A stretch of 64,000 bases of DNA, taken from contig NC_079242.1 in assembly GCF_028009165.1 (NCBI RefSeq), positions 1,178,001 to 1,242,000 of the forward strand, given 5' to 3'. The translations under genes and the position numbers were made by a program. Numbering within the stretch: position 1 is the stretch's first letter; every line of letters starts with the position of its first letter. Under the pieces are notes generated by a model, which worked only from the letters and a program-made list of their open reading frames with translations, did not search any database and was not told the origin of the DNA. The stretch comes from Akanthomyces muscarius (taxonomy: Eukaryota > Ascomycota > Sordariomycetes > Hypocreales > Cordycipitaceae). This document shows, piece after piece, positions 53,787 through 64,000 of the stretch.

Positions 53787-56700
53787 ATGTCTTCAACACT
53801 TGAGAATAATGTCGACGGATTATCCTTGGGGGATGATCAGAATACTAATACAGCCATGGAGGACGCCCAAGCGACTCCCCACGCTTCCAGAGCTTACCAG
53901 CTAGAGATGCTGCAAAAGAGCCTTGGAGGGAATGTGATCGTGGCAATGGATACTGGAAGCGGGAAAACGCAAATTGCCATTCTACGGATACGAGCGCAGC
54001 TTGAGTCTTCTTCAGACCAAAAGCTGATATGGTTTCTTGCCCCAACAGTTCTGCTCTGTGCTCAGCAATTCGAGGCTATCAAGCTCGAGATACCCTCAGT
54101 ATCAATCCGATTAGTAGTCGGAAGCGACAATGTTCACACTTGGGGTGCCTCTACCTGGAAATCTCTGTTGGATGGCACTCAAGCAGTTGTATCCACGTAT
54201 CAGGTCCTGCTTGACGCTTTGGATCACGCATTCGTCAAGCTGGACCGCCTCTCTCTTTTGATCTTTGACGAAGCACACAACTGCGTCGGGTCTAATCCCG
54301 GTGGAAAACTCATGAAACATTTTTATCACTATAAAGGACCGCCGGAAGATGCCGACAACCATTCCGCCCGACCTGCGATATTAGGTCTCACTGCTACACC
54401 AAGTATGAGAGCTCATGTAACAGGCCTCGAGAAGCTCGAGAAGGTGTTAAACGCGAGATGCATTTCGCCATCGCTCCACCGTGCAGAGTTGTTAAATCAT
54501 GTCAAGCGACCACAGCTGAGAGTCATCGAATGCGAAACTACTCCAGCGGAGCACTACACGCCGGCCATGGCTTCATTGCGGCGGGAATTCCTAAAGATGG
54601 AAATCTCGGAAGATCCGTATGTGGTTTCGCTCCGCGCCCAGAGTACGGATAGAAGCAAGCGTTCTCTTGCAAATGTTCTCGCAAATCACAAAACGTGGTC
54701 GCGCCTTCAGCTGTCTGCACTTCTGAGTCGATCCAGGCACATTCGAGGGCTACTGGGCCCTTGGGCGGCAGATTACTACATTTGGAAAGCAAAGCATGCA
54801 TTTCTCCAGAATCTGGTATCCACGAGCGCGTCTTGTGACGGCTGGATTCCAGAAGAGGAAGTTTACGTTGCGAGGATCTTGCAGGACATTGTCGCACTTG
54901 AGCCCACGCCCCGTCCAATTGGGCACGACAGCGTCTCAGACAAGGTTCACTTGCTACTGCGTGAGCTCGTAACATTTGAGAGCAGTGTAACTGCAATCAT
55001 CTTTGTCAAGGAGCGCGCTACTGCAGCTGTACTCGCGGCGCTCCTTGGCTCTATACCGAACTTCCGGGACCGATATCAAGTGGGTTATATGGTCGGGACC
55101 TCGCAGAACCAGCTTCGAAAGCACAGTTTGTACGAATACTTTGACTCAAAGGATTTCCAAACATTGAATGACTTTCGCAAAGGCAAGGTCAACCTCCTGG
55201 TGGCAACAGCAGTTCTAGAGGAGGGTATTGACGTGCCTGCATGCAACCTAGTTGTTTGTTTCGACAGCCCGCAGACACCAAAATCTTTTATACAACGGCG
55301 TGGGCGGGCCAGGATGCAAGACTCACAGTTGCTACTCTTCACACACAGAGGTTCTTCGATAATAGACCAGTGGTCCGTTTACGAAGAGGAAATCCAGAAG
55401 CTATGCCAGGATTCTGAGCGCGAACGACAACAGCTGCAGACTTTGGAGCACCTGGACGAGGGAATAGACTTTTGCTTTCGAGTACCATTTACTGGAGCTC
55501 GCCTTGACCATGACAATGCAAAGCAACACTTGGAACACTTTTGCCGTGTTGTGTCCCCAGGACAATACACAGATAGTCGCCCAGATTATATTGTCAAGTT
55601 CGTCGAAGATGGCCGTGATATTGTCGTTAGCGCTGAGGTATTCCTACCGGCGACGATGCCAGGCAAGCTCCGACGCTTTCAATCATCGCGCCCTTGGAAA
55701 ACGGAAGTAAATGCTGTGAAAGATGCTGCTTTTCAGGCTTACCTGGCACTTTTTCGTGCTGGTATGGTTAATAAGAATTTGCTGCCGTTGGAGACCAACA
55801 TTGACTTTGGGGTGGAAACCCGGGCCCCTATTATTGGAGTCCAGACCTTGTTTGAGCCATGGACTGAAGTAGCCTCTACTTGGGCAGAAGGGAACTCGCG
55901 CTGGACCTACAAAGTACAGGTTCACGGGCCGGATGATGCGTTTTTTGGAGACTACACCATGACGCTGCCCATTGAGCTTGGACCATTGCGCCCAGCCAAT
56001 CTATACCTGGATTACAACACCACGTACAGATTGGTATTTTCGCATCCACAGCGAATTTCAGCAGCTGAAGCAGCGAAGAAGGCAGATCATACTTCAACGC
56101 TTGTTGGTCTGCATTTTTGCCATCGCTGGTCAATGACGGAAGGATCTCATGTCATCAAATTTACTTCCCATGACGATTCGCTCAGCCTGCAGGATATTGG
56201 CAACAGGCCATTTGATGCAAACTCGGCTGCAATCTCCAGCAAGAATTATTTGATCAGAGATCACAGCAAAGCACCAGCCAAGTATATTGGTGGTCTGCCA
56301 TCTAAGCCACCCATCGATATGGTTCAGCGACCCTTTCGGGACTACAACGACGCACCAGGAGGAATGTATCTTAATCTGCTGAGATGGACCCGTCGCACTG
56401 ACTTTCTTCATCCAATGAAGGTTGATCCGGAGACGCAAATCGTAAGCCAAAAGCAATACATTGCTGTACTTCCATTGTCCTATGCAACTGTGGACAGTAT
56501 AAATATCAAGCACGCTAGGTTCGGAATGCTGATACCTTCCATTGTCCATACCATTGAGACGATGCTCATTGCACGTCAGCTTTCAGTCACAATTCTGAGT
56601 CCCCTAGGTATCTCCGATTATCTGCTATTAAGGGATGCTATCAGTGCAAGAAGCGCAAGTGAGCCGACTCACTACGAGCGGTTAGAGTTTCTCGGGGACT

Positions 56701-57998
56701 CGATTCTCAAGTATTGTGCCAGTATGCAGGCCGCCGCGACAAACTTGAATTGGTCAGAGGGCTACCTATCTAGGTACAAGGATCGTCTGGTCGCCAATTC
56801 AAGACTCTCGCGTGCTGCGGTTGAGACCGGCTTGTCGAGATTCATATTGACAGTACCTTTTACAGGTCAAAAGTGGCGCCCTTTCTACCTTGAAGCCGTT
56901 TTGTCCGGGAAGATGAAGCCGCCTGCCAAGCGCAACCTATCGACAAAGGTGCTTGCCGATGTCGTCGAGGCGTTAGTAGGCGTAGCCTACACCGTGGGCG
57001 GTATCCCCAAAGCCATCCAGTGTCTGTCAATATTCGTCAACGAGTGCGACTGGGTAGATCCGAGCGAAGCAAGAGCGGAGTTCTTTTCCTTTGCGCCGAG
57101 TCATTGCGCAGACTCCTTGCACTTGCATATTCTCGAGGAGCTTGTTGGCTATTCGTTCACCAAGAAATCTCTCCTTCTCGAGGCAACCACGCACGCATCC
57201 TATATTGGCGACATTTCTGGGCGGAGCTGGGAGCGCTTGGAGTTCCTTGGTGATGCCGTTCTCGACTACATCATTGTCAGAAAACTCATCAACCACAGCC
57301 CACCACTACCGCATTCTAGAATGCACATGATCAAGACAGCCATGGTCAACAAGGATTTCCTGGCCTTTATCAGCCTCGAAGAGCATGAGCTGTCGCAGAC
57401 CGAGTCATTTATAACGCAAACCGGAGCAGTCCTGACGGAGAATAAACGAACAGCCATCTGGCGATTCATAAGGCACTCGTCCAACGGCCTTGGCCCAGCG
57501 CAGTTGGAAACGGCGAAGCGCCACAAAAACGTGCGCGATGATATTCTCAGCGCGATCCGCGATGGCGATCACTACCCTTGGCACATTCTCGTCAAACTGC
57601 ACGCGGCCAAGTTGTACTCTGACCTGATGGAAGCCCTGGTCGGCGCCATATGGGTAGACTCGGGCTCTCTCGCTCCGTGCGAGGCGTTTCTCGCGCGCGT
57701 CGGCATGCTTCCCTATCTCGACCGTATCCTCGCCGACAGCGTGCACATGCAGCACCCCAAGGAGGAACTTGGCAAAGTGGCGCAGGCCCGCAGCATGGTT
57801 TACAAGATTGACGAGGTCCAGTCGGGCGATCAAGGGAAGATTTACAACTGCAGGCTGTTGGTCGGAGACGTCGAGGTGGGCGCTGGGTACGGAGGACTTA
57901 CAGCGGAGGAAGTGAGAGTGAGAGCTGCGACGGAGGGTGTCGCGTTCCTCAAGGCGGAGGCAGCGGTGCCAGCTGACAATGGTATAGCAGAAGATTAG
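53787..57998 (+). CDS. dcl2: Dicer-like protein 2
   Basis: Dcl2 cuts double-stranded RNA into small interfering RNAs and is the main antiviral Dicer in several filamentous fungi. The gene is a single exon of 1,403 residues from the ATG at 53787. Domains in order: DExD/H helicase with Walker A MDTGSGKT at about 54-61 and DEAH at 161-164; helicase C with VATAVLEEGIDVPACNLVV and FIQRRGRARM; a Dicer dimerisation domain (about 560-660); RNase IIIa with ERLEFLGDSILKY at about 964 and DVVEALVGVAY; RNase IIIb with ERLEFLGDAVLDY at about 1149 and DLMEALVGAIW. The acidic catalytic residues of both RNase III domains are present. No clear PAZ domain is visible. An ATG at 53699 would add about 29 residues unlike other Dcl2 N-termini. 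Confidence 0.94.
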   Translation: MSSTLENNVDGLSLGDDQNTNTAMEDAQATPHASRAYQLEMLQKSLGGNVIVAMDTGSGKTQIAILRIRAQLESSSDQKLIWFLAPTVLLCAQQFEAIKLEIPSVSIRLVVGSDNVHTWGASTWKSLLDGTQAVVSTYQVLLDALDHAFVKLDRLSLLIFDEAHNCVGSNPGGKLMKHFYHYKGPPEDADNHSARPAILGLTATPSMRAHVTGLEKLEKVLNARCISPSLHRAELLNHVKRPQLRVIECETTPAEHYTPAMASLRREFLKMEISEDPYVVSLRAQSTDRSKRSLANVLANHKTWSRLQLSALLSRSRHIRGLLGPWAADYYIWKAKHAFLQNLVSTSASCDGWIPEEEVYVARILQDIVALEPTPRPIGHDSVSDKVHLLLRELVTFESSVTAIIFVKERATAAVLAALLGSIPNFRDRYQVGYMVGTSQNQLRKHSLYEYFDSKDFQTLNDFRKGKVNLLVATAVLEEGIDVPACNLVVCFDSPQTPKSFIQRRGRARMQDSQLLLFTHRGSSIIDQWSVYEEEIQKLCQDSERERQQLQTLEHLDEGIDFCFRVPFTGARLDHDNAKQHLEHFCRVVSPGQYTDSRPDYIVKFVEDGRDIVVSAEVFLPATMPGKLRRFQSSRPWKTEVNAVKDAAFQAYLALFRAGMVNKNLLPLETNIDFGVETRAPIIGVQTLFEPWTEVASTWAEGNSRWTYKVQVHGPDDAFFGDYTMTLPIELGPLRPANLYLDYNTTYRLVFSHPQRISAAEAAKKADHTSTLVGLHFCHRWSMTEGSHVIKFTSHDDSLSLQDIGNRPFDANSAAISSKNYLIRDHSKAPAKYIGGLPSKPPIDMVQRPFRDYNDAPGGMYLNLLRWTRRTDFLHPMKVDPETQIVSQKQYIAVLPLSYATVDSINIKHARFGMLIPSIVHTIETMLIARQLSVTILSPLGISDYLLLRDAISARSASEPTHYERLEFLGDSILKYCASMQAAATNLNWSEGYLSRYKDRLVANSRLSRAAVETGLSRFILTVPFTGQKWRPFYLEAVLSGKMKPPAKRNLSTKVLADVVEALVGVAYTVGGIPKAIQCLSIFVNECDWVDPSEARAEFFSFAPSHCADSLHLHILEELVGYSFTKKSLLLEATTHASYIGDISGRSWERLEFLGDAVLDYIIVRKLINHSPPLPHSRMHMIKTAMVNKDFLAFISLEEHELSQTESFITQTGAVLTENKRTAIWRFIRHSSNGLGPAQLETAKRHKNVRDDILSAIRDGDHYPWHILVKLHAAKLYSDLMEALVGAIWVDSGSLAPCEAFLARVGMLPYLDRILADSVHMQHPKEELGKVAQARSMVYKIDEVQSGDQGKIYNCRLLVGDVEVGAGYGGLTAEEVRVRAATEGVAFLKAEAAVPADNGIAED

Positions 57999-58178
57999 AC
58001 GAGAAGTTGAATCAGGCTTTACTACTTGGAAACTTGGGGTCTGCGTGAGGGTAGCACATCGTTGTAGGGCGTCATTGTTGGAGGATTGGCATAGTTTGCT
58101 TATCATATTCTTCTAATTAGTTTTGTTTACATCACCTTGCTCCTTTTTGTCATCACTTTGATTATTTCTGATTACTTC

Positions 58179-59053
58179 CTAATTGTAATTTTGCAGCTTA
58201 GCCAAGATGACATCAACCATCCACTGCAGCGTTTCCGCCATGTCAGGGTCCAAGGCGCCGCCCTTTGGCACCAGTATGCCCTCTTTCTGCAGCACGTCCT
58301 GCCTGTACTCCCCCTCGACGTCGCCCTTTTCGAACAGCCACTCGTGCTCCTTGACGTAGTTTGGCCACACAATATCATCCACGTACCCAGGCGGATCCTT
58401 CCAGAAGCCCTCCAGCGTCACGTACCCGTCGCGGGCCTCGCGGCGGGCCTTGGCCTGGGCGTACGAGGCGCGCAGCAGGACCTTGATGTCGAGCGACGGG
58501 GCGAGCTCCGTCATGGACTTGGAGTACAGCAGGAAGCCGTCAAAGAGACACATGCGCAGGCGAGATTCGCGCAGCGGGTGGCTCGCGGGGATGGCGGCGG
58601 CGGCTTTGGCCTTGAGCTCGGCGATGAGAGAGTCTGGGACGGGGCATTTCCCGACAGAATTTTGGTCCTCCATGGAGTTCAATGTGGGCTATTTCAATCA
58701 GATCAGCTTCATTTCAAAACATTCTATCACTTTGGTAATGTGCTTACTGGAATCTCGGCGTGTTGACGAATATATGCCACTGCCTCCGTCATGGCGGGGA
58801 TGTCAATAGCTCCCGCGCAATCCCAGTCTGCGATTCCATTGTTTAAAGGAATACTAATTTTGTTAGAAATTGCCAGCAGGCTAGATACAAAAAAAATTGC
58901 ACGCAGTTCTTACTCTTTGTCGGTCTTGTAAAAGTCATCCTCATGCAGGATAAAGGTGCTTGGAAATATGTCTCGTAGCAGTCGTGACAGCGTCGTCTTC
59001 CCGCTTGACGAGCAGCCGGATATAGCCACCACAATGGCTTTCCTATGCGCCAT
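58179..59053 (-). CDS. nrk1: Nicotinamide riboside kinase
   Basis: A small P-loop kinase of the uridine kinase-like family that phosphorylates nicotinamide riboside to NMN in NAD salvage. Exons 59053-58914, 58853-58748 and 58688-58179 give 251 residues. Walker A is GCSSSGKTT at about residues 13-21 (MAHRKAIVVAISGCSSSGKT), followed by ILHEDDFYKTDKDIPLNNGIADWDCAGAID, where the EDDFYK and DWDCP-like segments bind substrate in characterised Nrk1. Later segments are LFDGFLLYSK and SYAQAKARREARDGYVTLEGFWKDPPGYVDDIVWPNY, which match the lid region. Introns are 60 and 59 bp. It converges on dcl2 with 180 bp between the stop codons. Confidence 0.9.
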
Positions 59054-59413
59054 TTTCAATTGCCACGGACTTGAAGGATCCAATAGTGTATGCCGCGCAG
59101 GATTTATGAGAGGTCAACGTTTAGCGTTGCCATGTCGCACGTTTCGGCCAGTGACTCGTTTCCAGCAACTGCTTAGGCTAAAAGTGGACCTGCCGTGAAG
59201 CAAACAGCTTTGAAATCGCCAGAGACGCAGTCCAAACACCACATAGCTGTCCTCTCTTTACCTCTCGCGAATCTACGTTTCAACCGGTCAATCAGATACG
59301 ACCAGCATATTCTGGGCATTCCAAGTCTTTCGCTGCGGCATCTGTCGCATTTCAAGGCCCGGCAGACCCGAATCTTTTCTCCCTCCCACGACTTCCCAAA
59401 CACACCTTCCACA
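59054..59413. promoter_or_regulatory. Divergent promoter of nrk1 and pth2
   Basis: A 360-bp spacer between two divergent genes. The pth2 frame is open upstream to 59195 but has no family similarity before the ATG at 59414. No specific motif was identified. Confidence 0.45.
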
Positions 59414-60174
59414 ATGCCGTACGACAACACCACCGTCGCAATCACCACGGCGCTGACGACGTTTGTGACGGGCTACGTCTTCGGCCTGTACACCAGCCGC
59501 GGGTACCTCATCTCCCCCGCGCTGCAGGCCGAGCGCCGCGGCAACTTCCAGGACCCCGTCGAGAGCGAGGAGAGCGACGTCGACGAGGACGACTCGCTGC
59601 TGGATCACGCGCCCAATTGGACCAACGGCGAGGATGCCGACGTCAAGCAGGGCCTGCGCTTCAGTGCCGACAAGGCGGCGGCTCCCAAGCTCAAGCTCAC
59701 CAACGAGGAGTGCAAGCTCGTCCTGGTAGTCCGCACCGACCTAGGCATGACCAAGGGTAACATTTTTCCTTCCCTCTCCCGCTACCAGGCCGCAAGGCTC
59801 CTACGAAACGGGAAAAAAGAGCTGCGCAGCTGACCGTGTTTCTTATCGTGACAGGTAAAATCGCCGCTCAGTGCTCCCACGCCACCCTCGCCTGCTACAA
59901 GGCCCTCGCCGGCAACCCCGACCCCAATTCGACCGAGCGCAAGATGCTGGCCCGCTGGGAAAAGTACGGCCAGGCCAAGATTGCCGTGCAGCTCAAGAGC
60001 CAGGATGAGATGCTCCAGCTGTGCCGCAAGGCCCGCGGCATGGGCCTCACCGCCGAGGTCGTCAAGGACGCCGGCCGCACCCAGATCGAGGCGGGCAGCA
60101 TGACGGTCCTGGGCGTTGGCCCCGCGCCCAAGAGCCTCATTGACGAGGTCACCGGCCACCTGAAGCTTTTGTAG
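59414..60174 (+). CDS. pth2: Peptidyl-tRNA hydrolase 2
   Basis: Pth2 releases tRNA from peptidyl-tRNA that has dropped off ribosomes; in fungi and animals it is anchored in the mitochondrial outer membrane. Exons 59414-59756 and 59855-60174 give 220 residues. A hydrophobic N-terminal anchor (VAITTALTTFVTGYVFGLYTS, about residues 8-28) is followed by an acidic disordered linker (ESEESDVDEDDS) and the catalytic domain: CKLVLVVRTDLGMTKGKIAAQCSHA, ARWEKYGQAKIAVQLKS, and the C-terminal DAGRTQIEAGSMTVLGVGPAP. The intron falls inside the signature, between TK and GKIAAQ, and is 98 bp. All expected active-site segments are present. Confidence 0.94.
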
Positions 60175-60463
60175 AGGCAGGGAATTGCACACGAATGGCA
60201 CATGACGAGATTAAAAAGTTTCGGGGCTAAAAAGAAAAGGCTATGGTTCTTCATGCACGGGAATTGTACGGCGTATAATGGACTTTTGGTGGGATATATT
60301 TTGAATGCAGAGTTCGAGTAATGAGCATAAACAGATGAGCATAGAGAAATTTCAAATCACATTTCACATTAGGGCAGCTTTTGGCAAATATGTTGGACGC
60401 TGTAAATCTTCATGGGTATTATATATACATGCCGGCGGCAGAGCCCGTCTACAGCCGCCGGAG
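60175..60463. other. Convergent 3' region of pth2 and utp7
   Basis: A 289-bp AT-rich stretch between two stop codons, with no feature beyond probable 3' ends. Confidence 0.45.
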
Positions 60464-62181
60464 CTATTCCCTGCGGGCAAAGCGAGCCAGAGCCGGACCG
60501 AGATCCTGTTCCACTTCCTGGCGCTTCTTGTCCTTTTTCTTCTGCTGCTCGTTCCACATCTCGTCGATTCTCATCCTCTTCTCGTCGATGATGTTCTTCT
60601 TCCGCTGCTTTCTCAGGTACTTGCTGAGCGCGCCGTTCTTGCCGCGGGCCCTGTTGCGAATCTCCTCGGCAATGTCCGTCACGGGGGCGTCGAGATCGCG
60701 GTCGGCCTTGCGCTGGGCATCCGAGCGCAGGTCGAGCTGGCCGACAAAGTTGGGGTCCAGGGCAATCATCTCGGGCGCCAGCTTGTTGAGCAGACCCTTG
60801 ACCTCGGTCTCCTGGCGCTGCTTCTTGGTCTCGAACGGGTTGGCCTCGAGGGCGTCAAAGTTGGCCTCACCAGCGCCGGGGACGATGATCGAAGAGAAGC
60901 CCTGGTCGTGGCCGAGGCCGAGCACATCTTCGTACGGGCACCATTGGACGCGCTCAACGCGTCTACCTTCACCACCCCACGCCATGTACGGGCTTTGTAC
61001 TTTTTGTTGGACGGCGGCGTTGCTGTCAAACAGGCCCTTCCATATCGTCGTCTTGGTGCCCCAGCCGACAGCTGTGAGACCTGTATCGGATATAGCTACC
61101 GACGAAGCCGGTTGTCTGGTGAAGTAGCTGTTGACTTCCTTGAACATGCGTATGTCCCACACAGCCATTCTCTGATCCTGTCCTGTTGATACCATGTAAC
61201 GACCGACTCTGTCCATGGCCAGCGAGCGCACTGGGCCGCGGTGGGCTAGCAGCTTGACCAGCGGCTCTTGTGAGTTGGGCGACCATAATGTGACTGCGCC
61301 ATTCTGGTGTCCCACGTGCATGATCGCATTGTAACGGTTTTGTCCCAGCGAGACGGGCTGGCCTAGCTTGGTCGGAATCTCAGATACGAGCTGGCCGGTA
61401 GATGTGTCTTGGTATCGCATAACGCCGCCATTTCCCTGTGCGAGTTAGTCGTGCACCAGTTCTCTGGGCCGGAACATCGCAGTATACTTACAATAGTGGC
61501 CAAAAGGAAATGGTACGGTAAGAATTCCATATGCGTAGGCTCGATGTGCTTGCGCAGGCAATGCAGTTCGACTCCATTGCGGTCGTAAATATAAACGTAT
61601 TTCTTCTGCGCGGCAGCGAAGAATTGGTTATTATGCAGCCACTTGACATCACGGACAGTTTCGCCGAGCTGAATTTCGCAGCCGAGCTTGCCCTCACGCC
61701 AATCCATGGTCGCTACATGGCCCTTTCGTCCACCAAGGAGCAGTTCTGCGCCGTTTCTCGAGTAGTCAAAGACATAGGGGCCGAGGGCGTCTAGTTTGAG
61801 CTCGAATCGTTTGGTCGCCGTCTCCATCGCTACTTCGGAGAGGATATCTTCTTGGCGGACCTTGTACGTCTTTTCCATCTCGCCTTCGGCCTCGAGAAAG
61901 CCAGAAGTGTTTTCGAGCAGGATCTCGGCATCCTTGGCCTTGACGGTCGCCTCGTGGTATTTGCCTTCGAGCTGCTTCATGTTGCGGCGCAGCTTCTTGT
62001 CGCGAATGTTTTTGGTATCGATCTGCCTGCCACGGCCATAGGCCTTCTTGGCCTCGCGCAAGCGCTTCATTCTCTCTTTTTCGTGCCGGGGAATGAGGTC
62101 GGTTTTGGACTTTGTGGTTACCGTGACGGCGCCATTGTCGCGCACGGCGGCGCTGGCCTCAGCCACCACGTCTGTCGACAT
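60464..62181 (-). CDS. utp7: U3 snoRNP-associated WD-repeat protein Utp7
   Basis: Utp7 (WDR46 in animals) is part of the small-subunit processome that makes 18S rRNA in the nucleolus. Exons 62181-61492 and 61435-60464 give 553 residues. After a basic N-terminal arm (HEKERMKRLREAKKAYGRGRQIDTK) come WD-type propeller repeats, including YVFDYSRNGAELLLGGRKGHVATMDW, EPTHMEFLPYHFLLATIGNGG spanning the intron, HVGHQNGAVTLWSPN and YMVSTGQDQRMAVWDIR. The C-terminal BING4CT region is evident in EANFDALEANPFETKKQRQE and the long charged helix RKQRKKNIIDEKRMRIDEMW. The 56-bp intron is phase 0. Divergent from tsr1, another ribosome biogenesis gene. Confidence 0.95.
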
Positions 62182-62806
62182 TGTCGCGGTGCTCGGGTAG
62201 ATTGGAAATGTGTTGATCGAGGTACAAGGATGACTTTGGCTGGTGGTTTGGTACAAAATTTCCTAGCATGCGAGTGGGCCTCGTCCGTTGCGCCGCCAGT
62301 CAGTTCTAACTTCTGGGGACGTCCAGTCAAAGAAAAAAAAAAAGTTCTGTATCGATAAGCGCTGTCCATGCCCACTTGCCCGAAAGAGACTGCCATGTGC
62401 AAGCAGCAGGGCAGTGGACTGTGCGAGGAGGTATCAATTCACAATTAATAAAGGGATCTATCTAGGAGGCTGCGTGTAACTTCAATCAGCCCCTACTTTA
62501 TGTTAAAAATTTAAAATTTAAAAACCAAAAGTACTCCCACACACTCCGTACTACGCTCACGTTTGCCATCACGGTGTCGCATGGGGCATCCACCACTAAA
62601 AACTTATCGGCGCTGGCCACACAAAAATTTCTCGATAACCATCCACACCCCGCCATCTGCCCGACCGCCGCCTCTGCAACTCTTGCGCCAGCTACCGCGG
62701 TTTTCCAGCAGACATAAAACTTTCGTACTCGTGCCCAGCCGAAACCTGCACCCTATTCAACCTGGACTCTCTTCCTCTCCGCTTCAAAGCCGGTGGTGAC
62801 GGCAAA
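62182..62806. promoter_or_regulatory. Divergent promoter of utp7 and tsr1
   Basis: A 625-bp spacer that drives two small-subunit biogenesis genes in opposite directions. It has an A-run of about 12 at 62331-62342 and an AT-rich core near 62500-62525, and the tsr1 side is C-rich. I did not find a clear RRPE or PAC element of the kind known for ribosome biogenesis genes. Confidence 0.5.
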
Positions 62807-64000
62807 ATGCCTACCGCTGTGGCCCATTCGCATAGGCCTACCACCAAGGTCTCCCACAAGCCTTTTAAATCCAAGGCCGCCTCCAAGCACGAGCTACGAG
62901 ACCGTGCCAAGGGTATGACGGACTCCTGGCTTCGCCTTGCTTCATTCCTGCCCAATAACTAACGTTTTTTGTCTTCTCCAACAGGCCGAGTTCCCAACGA
63001 AAAAGGATCGCGCAAGACACCCCACCAACAAGTCATGTCCAAGTTTGACCGACGAAACCAGGCCAAGCAGGCCCGCCTCACCAAGCACAAAGAGCATCTC
63101 AAGGGCACCTCCGTCTTCAACAACCGTGAGGGCGCTCCTAGAATTGTTGCCGTCCTGCCTTTGTGCCCCGATGGCGACGCTGCCGCCGCTATTCAGCAGC
63201 TCAACGGCAGCTTAGATATTACCGCCGACATTCAACCCGGCAACTTTCGAGTCCCCGTCGATCGCTTCAAGCAGAAGCTCCAATATATGCCCCTCCAGCG
63301 CGACCTCACCGAGTGCCTCGATGCGACCCGTGTTGCCGACTTTGTCGTTGTTGTTCTCTCTGCCTCCGTCGAGGTCGACCCTCTCGGCGAGCTCATTCTG
63401 CGCTCTGTCGAGAGCCAAGGCCTGTCAACTCTGTTCACCGTCGTTCAGGGCCTCGACCAAATTGAACCTGCCAAGCAGCGACCCGGCGTTGTCAGCTCCC
63501 TAAAGTCATTCATTACACATTTCCACCCAGAGCAGGAAAAAGTCTTCAACCTCGAAAATAGACAAGAATGCGCCAATTTGATGCGCTCGCTGTGCAGCAC
63601 AACACCTAAGGGTGTTCGGTGGAGGGACGAGCGCAGCTGGTTGCTCGCTGAGGATATTCAATTTGCCAACACAGAATCTGACGCTACTGTCTTTACCGGT
63701 GTCGTCCGCGGCCGCGGCCTCAAGGCCGATAGACTAGTACAAGTCGGTGACTGGGGTACTTTTCAGATCGAGAAAATCGTTGCTGCACCGCTCTCCAAAC
63801 ACGGCAAGGGCAATGCGACACAATCTGCTGAAGACGAGGCCAGCCAGGTTCTTGAAGAGCCTAGCGACGACCGCGATGACTTGAATGAGTTGGCGCCAGA
63901 GGACGTCCTGATGGACGCCGAGGAGCCTGAGGAGGGTGCTGCTGATGCCTCCAAGAAAGGTGTCCTGCTTGACGACCATCACTATTTCTCTGAGGAGGAC
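62807..64000 (+). CDS. tsr1: Ribosome biogenesis protein Tsr1, N-terminal part
   Basis: Tsr1 is a GTPase-like maturation factor of the 40S subunit, related to Bms1 and to translation GTPases but without GTPase activity. Exon 1 (62807-62912) encodes the basic start MPTAVAHSHRPTTKVSHKPFKSK; after an 82-bp intron exon 2 starts at 62995 with RVPNEKGSRKTPHQQ and runs off the right edge. Visible landmarks are RIVAVLPLCPDGDAAAAIQQL, DATRVADFVVVVLSAS, FTVVQGLDQIEPAKQ and VFTGVVRGRGLKADRLVQVG, together the G-domain-like and AARP2CN parts. The open stretch ends in the acidic linker with EDVLMDAEEPEEG. About 370 of some 800 residues are seen. Confidence 0.94.

Overview
The window is nuclear DNA of a filamentous ascomycete, by inference a sordariomycete and probably Hypocreales. 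The reasons are short GT-AG introns (44-145 bp) with CTAAC/CTGAC branch sites, C/T-rich leaders, a dispersed 5S rRNA gene, a Zn2Cys6 regulator, a fungal Dicer-like protein 2 and two NACHT-type (NLR-like) proteins of a style seen only in Pezizomycotina. Genes lie on both strands and there are no operons. Exon coordinates were worked out by hand from splice consensus, reading frame and protein continuity.

Layout. Bases 1-8,755 hold housekeeping genes: the N-terminal half of Prp8 (runs off the left edge), a small complex I subunit, SAP18, Prp18 and COP9 signalosome subunit 1. Bases 8,756-28,342 are gene-poor: a secreted double-psi beta-barrel protein, a 5S rRNA gene, a large polyglutamine Zn2Cys6 regulator with a 6.6-kb gene-free upstream flank, a Ser-rich GPI-type wall protein and a secreted CHRD protein. 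An EVE-domain protein follows at 28,979-30,129.

Bases 30,594-41,490 are the most unusual part: two large NLR-like genes in head-to-head orientation. The left one (minus strand, about 1,750 residues) has its NACHT NTPase near the N-terminus and a nucleoside-phosphorylase-like module at the C-terminus. The right one (plus strand, 1,046 residues) has the common order: phosphorylase module, NACHT, ankyrin repeats. The 2.1 kb between them holds a small putative membrane protein and a decayed 5S rRNA copy.

Bases 42,799-64,000 return to dense conserved genes: an MFS transporter, a membrane DnaJ protein, a Mnn10-type mannosyltransferase, a RING-CH membrane ubiquitin ligase, proteasome subunit alpha-2, an RCC1-repeat protein, Dicer-like 2, nicotinamide riboside kinase, peptidyl-tRNA hydrolase 2, Utp7 and the start of Tsr1 (runs off the right edge). 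Utp7 and Tsr1 are both small-subunit ribosome biogenesis factors and are divergently transcribed 0.6 kb apart.

I found no transposon, CRISPR array or convincing tRNA gene.
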